7,860 nt of DNA. Origin: DASVLX01 sp035552275 (lineage in GTDB: Bacteria > Actinomycetota > Actinomycetes > Mycobacteriales > Pseudonocardiaceae). Position numbers and translations under genes: made by a program. How positions within the stretch are numbered: the stretch's first letter is position 1; each line of letters opens with the position of its first letter. The notes beneath the pieces are model-generated. The model made no database searches. It was not told the DNA's origin and saw nothing but the letters and a program-made list of their open reading frames with translations. The stretch lies in the NCBI GenBank assembly GCA_035552275.1, contig DASZLR010000179.1:1-7860 (forward strand). Direction: 5' to 3'. This document shows, one piece after another, positions 5,832 to 7,860 of the stretch.

Positions 5832-6296
5832 ATGACCACGAGCAGCACTCAGCCCACCCTGACCGGCATCCATCACGTGAAGATCCCGGTCGCCGATCTT
5901 GAGGCGACCGGCAATTGGTACCGCACGGTTCTCGGGGCACGCCGGGAAACCCGCTTCGACCACCGTGACCAGGACGGGCGACTCTTCGCGATCATGTTGT
6001 TCCTGCCCGGCTGCGCTGTCCCGGTCGAACTCCGGCACGCGCCCGACGCGGCGGCCGCGCTCGCCGGATTCGATCCGGTCACATTCGGCGTCGCGAACGA
6101 GGCGAGCCTGACCGACTGGGTCGGCCGACTCGACAGCCACGGGGTCACGCACACGCCGGTCACGCGGGCGTTCGTCGGCAGCATGGTCGAGTTCACGCCA
6201 CCGGACGGCCCGCCTGTTCGCCTTTACACCGATCCACCCGGCGGGTTCGCCGCGGTCGAGCTCGATCCGACCGCGGCCCCGCCGGGCGGGGCCTGA
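5832..6296 (+). CDS. VOC-family (glyoxalase/bleomycin-resistance fold) protein
   Basis: Protein of 154 aa with two paired beta-alpha-beta-beta-beta modules of the vicinal oxygen chelate fold. The first module opens with GIHHVKIPVADLEATGNWYRTVLG (12-35). The second begins near DPVTFGVANEASLTDWVGRLDSHGV (81-105) and ends at PPDGPPVRLYTDPPGG (123-138). Aligned by eye to the glyoxalase I pattern (H, E, H, E), H15 and E66 (in VELRH) are present. The third ligand position falls on P82 and the fourth on R130. A canonical four-ligand metal centre is therefore unlikely, and a binding/sequestering or metal-independent role is possible. ATG at 5832 has GGAG (5820-5823) 8 nt upstream. The gene starts 13 nt after the monooxygenase stop, so the two are probably co-transcribed and may act on the same small molecule. 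The C-terminal AAPPGGA is encoded by a GC-rich hairpin. Confidence 0.88.
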   Translation: MTTSSTQPTLTGIHHVKIPVADLEATGNWYRTVLGARRETRFDHRDQDGRLFAIMLFLPGCAVPVELRHAPDAAAALAGFDPVTFGVANEASLTDWVGRLDSHGVTHTPVTRAFVGSMVEFTPPDGPPVRLYTDPPGGFAAVELDPTAAPPGGA

Positions 6297-6309
6297 ATTC
6301 GGCGAATTT
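6275..6309 (+). terminator. Tandem hairpins at the end of the VOC gene, possible terminator
   Basis: GGCCCCGC (6275-6282) pairs perfectly with GCGGGGCC (6286-6293) around a 3-nt loop, directly before the TGA stop (6294-6296). A second small hairpin, AATTC-GGC-GAATT (6296-6308), follows. There is no long U tract, which is common in actinobacterial terminators. The position fits the end of the monooxygenase-VOC operon, but the first stem could simply reflect Pro/Gly/Ala codon choice. Confidence 0.45.
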
Positions 6310-6372
6310 GTCAGCCCGGTCGATACCACGCACTGGCATTTCCACACAATCCGACATGGAAACGAGATCTCG

Positions 6373-6401
6373 TTGACAGGGCTGGTTGACCCTGTGATTG
6401 T
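6373..6401 (+). promoter_or_regulatory. Candidate promoter of the SGNH hydrolase gene with spacer dyad
   Basis: A perfect TTGACA (6373-6378) is followed after 17 nt by GATTGT (6396-6401), a weak but acceptable -10. Transcription would begin near 6408, about 30 nt before the ATG at 6438. The spacer contains a dyad, ACAGGG (6376-6381) with CCCTGT (6390-6395), and GTTGAC occurs twice (6372-6377, 6385-6390). Either could be a regulator site. Confidence 0.42.
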
Positions 6402-6437
6402 GGCCGTGGTCGCACTCCTTTACGCCGGAGGCAAGCT

Positions 6438-7304
6438 ATGCGCGCACGTTGGGTCTGTCTGCCGGTCGCCGTCACAGCCGCCGCAGCGGCGACGATCATG
6501 CTGGTCGCACCCGCCGGCGCGGCCGCCGACACGAGCTACGTCGCGCTCGGCGACTCCTACACCTCCGCCTCGCTGGTCTCGCCATCCGCGTCGGGAGCGC
6601 CGGCGGACTGCACCCAGTCCGCCGTGAACTACCCGCACCTCACCGCCCAGGCCCTCGGCTTGCAGTTGCACGACGTGAGCTGCGGCGGAGCGACGGTGTC
6701 GAACATGACCACCGCCCAGTTCTCGGACCAGCCGCCGCAGTTCACCGCGCTGAGCTCGTCCACCTCGGTGGTCACGATCGGCATCGGCGGCAACGACAAC
6801 AACGCCTTCATCACGGCGGTCGCCGAGTGCGGCCTGGTGGACCTGGGCAACGTGCTCGATCTCGGAGCGCCCTGCCAGCAGATCTTCGGCGCCGGGCTGA
6901 CCCAGGACGTCACCTCCGACGCCCCGAACATCGGCGCCGCGCTGCAACGGATTCACCAGCTCTCGCCGAACGCCAAGGTGTTCGTGGTCGGCTACCCGGA
7001 CATCCTGCCGCAGCAGGGCCGCTGTTACCCGACCATCCCACTGTCCACAGGGGACGTCGCTTTCCTGAATTCCTTTGAGAAGCAGCTGAACAGCATGTTG
7101 CAGACCGAGGCGCAGGCGAATGGCGACACCTTTGTGGACACTTACACGCCCAGCATCGGGCATGACGCCTGCCAGGCGCCGGGCGTGCGCTGGGTCGAGC
7201 CGCTGATCCCGAACAACGCCGCGCCCATTCACCCCAACACCGCCGGCGAGGCCGCCGACGCGCACGACGTGGAAGCCGCGATGAGCGCCGCCGGCATCGG
7301 CTGA
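6438..7304 (+). CDS. Secreted SGNH/GDSL-family esterase or lipase
   Basis: Exported serine hydrolase of 288 aa, expected to cleave ester bonds of lipids or acylated substrates outside the cell. The signal peptide has a short basic start (MRAR), a hydrophobic core (about 8-24) and an Ala-rich cleavage region near 27-31 (AGAAAD). There is no lipobox, so the protein should be released. SGNH blocks: Ser40 in ALGDSYTS (36-43), Gly83/84 in SCGGATVSN (81-89), Asn120 in IGIGGNDNN (114-122), and His265 in PIHPNTAGEAAD (263-274). The mature part has six cysteines (58, 82, 131, 146, 196, 245), consistent with the three disulfides of Streptomyces-type SGNH lipases. ATG at 6438 has GGAGG (6427-6431) 6 nt upstream. 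It is separated from the VOC gene by 141 bp with hairpins and a promoter candidate, so it is probably a separate unit. Substrate specificity is not predictable. Confidence 0.93.
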   Translation: MRARWVCLPVAVTAAAAATIMLVAPAGAAADTSYVALGDSYTSASLVSPSASGAPADCTQSAVNYPHLTAQALGLQLHDVSCGGATVSNMTTAQFSDQPPQFTALSSSTSVVTIGIGGNDNNAFITAVAECGLVDLGNVLDLGAPCQQIFGAGLTQDVTSDAPNIGAALQRIHQLSPNAKVFVVGYPDILPQQGRCYPTIPLSTGDVAFLNSFEKQLNSMLQTEAQANGDTFVDTYTPSIGHDACQAPGVRWVEPLIPNNAAPIHPNTAGEAADAHDVEAAMSAAGIG

Positions 7305-7322
7305 TCCGCCAGAAGTCCAGCG

Positions 7323-7802
7323 TCAACGCGGGATCGCGCGCACCTCGGTGATGACGTCCGGCAACGTCTGGTGCACAACCAGTTCGGGCCGGGCGAGCCG
7401 GAGTTGGGTCCGCACGTCGTGCCGGCGCGGGTAGCCGGGGTCCGCGCCGACCACGATGCGGCGCGAGGCCGCCGCAGCCGCCGCACCCAGTTCGTAGAGC
7501 GCGATCGGCTGCACGGTCACGGCGGGATCCGAGGCGGCGAACCAGAACAGGGTGAGCGTGAGCTCCGGCAGCCACAGATGCCGGTGCTCCCAGGCGATCT
7601 GCTCGTCGGCGACACCGGGATCGAGGACGTCCGAGCCGGAGCGACGAGGGTTCAGCAACACGAACGGCTCGTCCCGAAGTGCATCGACAACGGTTGCCTG
7701 CCAGTCCGGCACCGCGGTGATCCCGCCGGCCAGGAACACCACCGGGCCGTCACCGGCACGAGGCTGGTACGGCTCGGGCGCTTCCACGCATCTCACTGGC
7801 AT
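7323..7802 (-). CDS. Nucleoside 2-deoxyribosyltransferase-like protein
   Basis: Protein of 159 aa resembling the nucleoside 2-deoxyribosyltransferase-like family of actinobacteria. The N-terminus MPVRCVEAPEPYQP leads into the strand VVFLAGGITAVPDWQ (21-35), a typical start of this Rossmann-like fold. Further blocks are LLNPRRSGSD (49-58), DEQIAWEHRHL (66-76), LFWFAAS (85-91) and QPIALYELGA (98-107). E104 in YELG occupies the place of the catalytic Glu in classical NDT enzymes. Those enzymes exchange bases on 2'-deoxyribonucleosides; activity of this family is less certain, and other N-glycoside substrates are possible. ATG at 7800-7802 is chosen by homology, but no Shine-Dalgarno is visible. 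The frame stays open past a TTG at 7842-7844 to the window edge, so a longer protein cannot be excluded. Its stop is 18 nt from the SGNH stop, convergent. Confidence 0.78.
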   Translation of the reverse strand: MPVRCVEAPEPYQPRAGDGPVVFLAGGITAVPDWQATVVDALRDEPFVLLNPRRSGSDVLDPGVADEQIAWEHRHLWLPELTLTLFWFAASDPAVTVQPIALYELGAAAAAASRRIVVGADPGYPRRHDVRTQLRLARPELVVHQTLPDVITEVRAIPR

Positions 7803-7860
7803 ATGAAACACGCGGGGGACGCTGGCGGCGATCCAGCTGAACAAACAGACGTGGCGGCGC

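Noticed and set aside
4592..5848. Minus-strand open frame (418 aa) opposite the monooxygenase
   Set aside because: It mirrors a gene with full FAD-binding motifs, shows no recognisable domain and runs through the operator region.

Overview
The window is high-GC DNA with strong G/C preference at third codon positions, GTG/ATG starts and tightly overlapping genes. It carries a complete conservon, a hallmark of filamentous actinobacteria. A Streptomyces or Pseudonocardiales-type (Amycolatopsis/Kutzneria-like) host is likely; the genus is inference. I see no tRNA, rRNA, CRISPR array, transposase or integrase.

Layout. (1) 1-100: probable 3' end of an unrecognised plus-strand gene. (2) 234-3937, plus strand: cvnA-cvnB-cvnC-cvnD, a four-gene conservon with 1-nt, 1-nt and 20-nt overlaps. 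It encodes a membrane sensor-kinase-like protein with a nitrate-sensor-type extracytoplasmic region, a Roadblock/LC7 protein, a DUF742 protein and a Ras-like GTPase. These are expected to form a membrane-associated signalling complex resembling a eukaryotic G-protein system. No cytochrome P450 follows the set, as it does in some conservons. (3) 3951-6296: a regulated oxidative module. A minus-strand TetR repressor lies back to back with a plus-strand FAD monooxygenase, and a VOC-fold protein follows 13 nt downstream. The 119-bp divergent gap holds a 44-bp nested palindrome (17 of 22 base pairs matched), the obvious operator candidate. The VOC protein appears to lack two of the four canonical metal ligands. 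GC-rich hairpins sit at its stop codon. (4) 6373-7304: a secreted SGNH/GDSL esterase or lipase with its own TTGACA-type promoter candidate. (5) 7323-7802, minus strand, convergent: a nucleoside 2-deoxyribosyltransferase-like protein running from near the right edge.

How the genes work together: the conservon is one signalling operon. The TetR/monooxygenase/VOC group looks like a self-contained inducible unit for modifying or resisting a small aromatic molecule; the ligand and substrate cannot be read from the sequence. The SGNH hydrolase and the deoxyribosyltransferase-like gene appear to be independent units. The most interesting items are the nested operator, the metal-ligand-poor VOC partner of the monooxygenase, and the repetitive Asn/Gly/His tail of CvnA.
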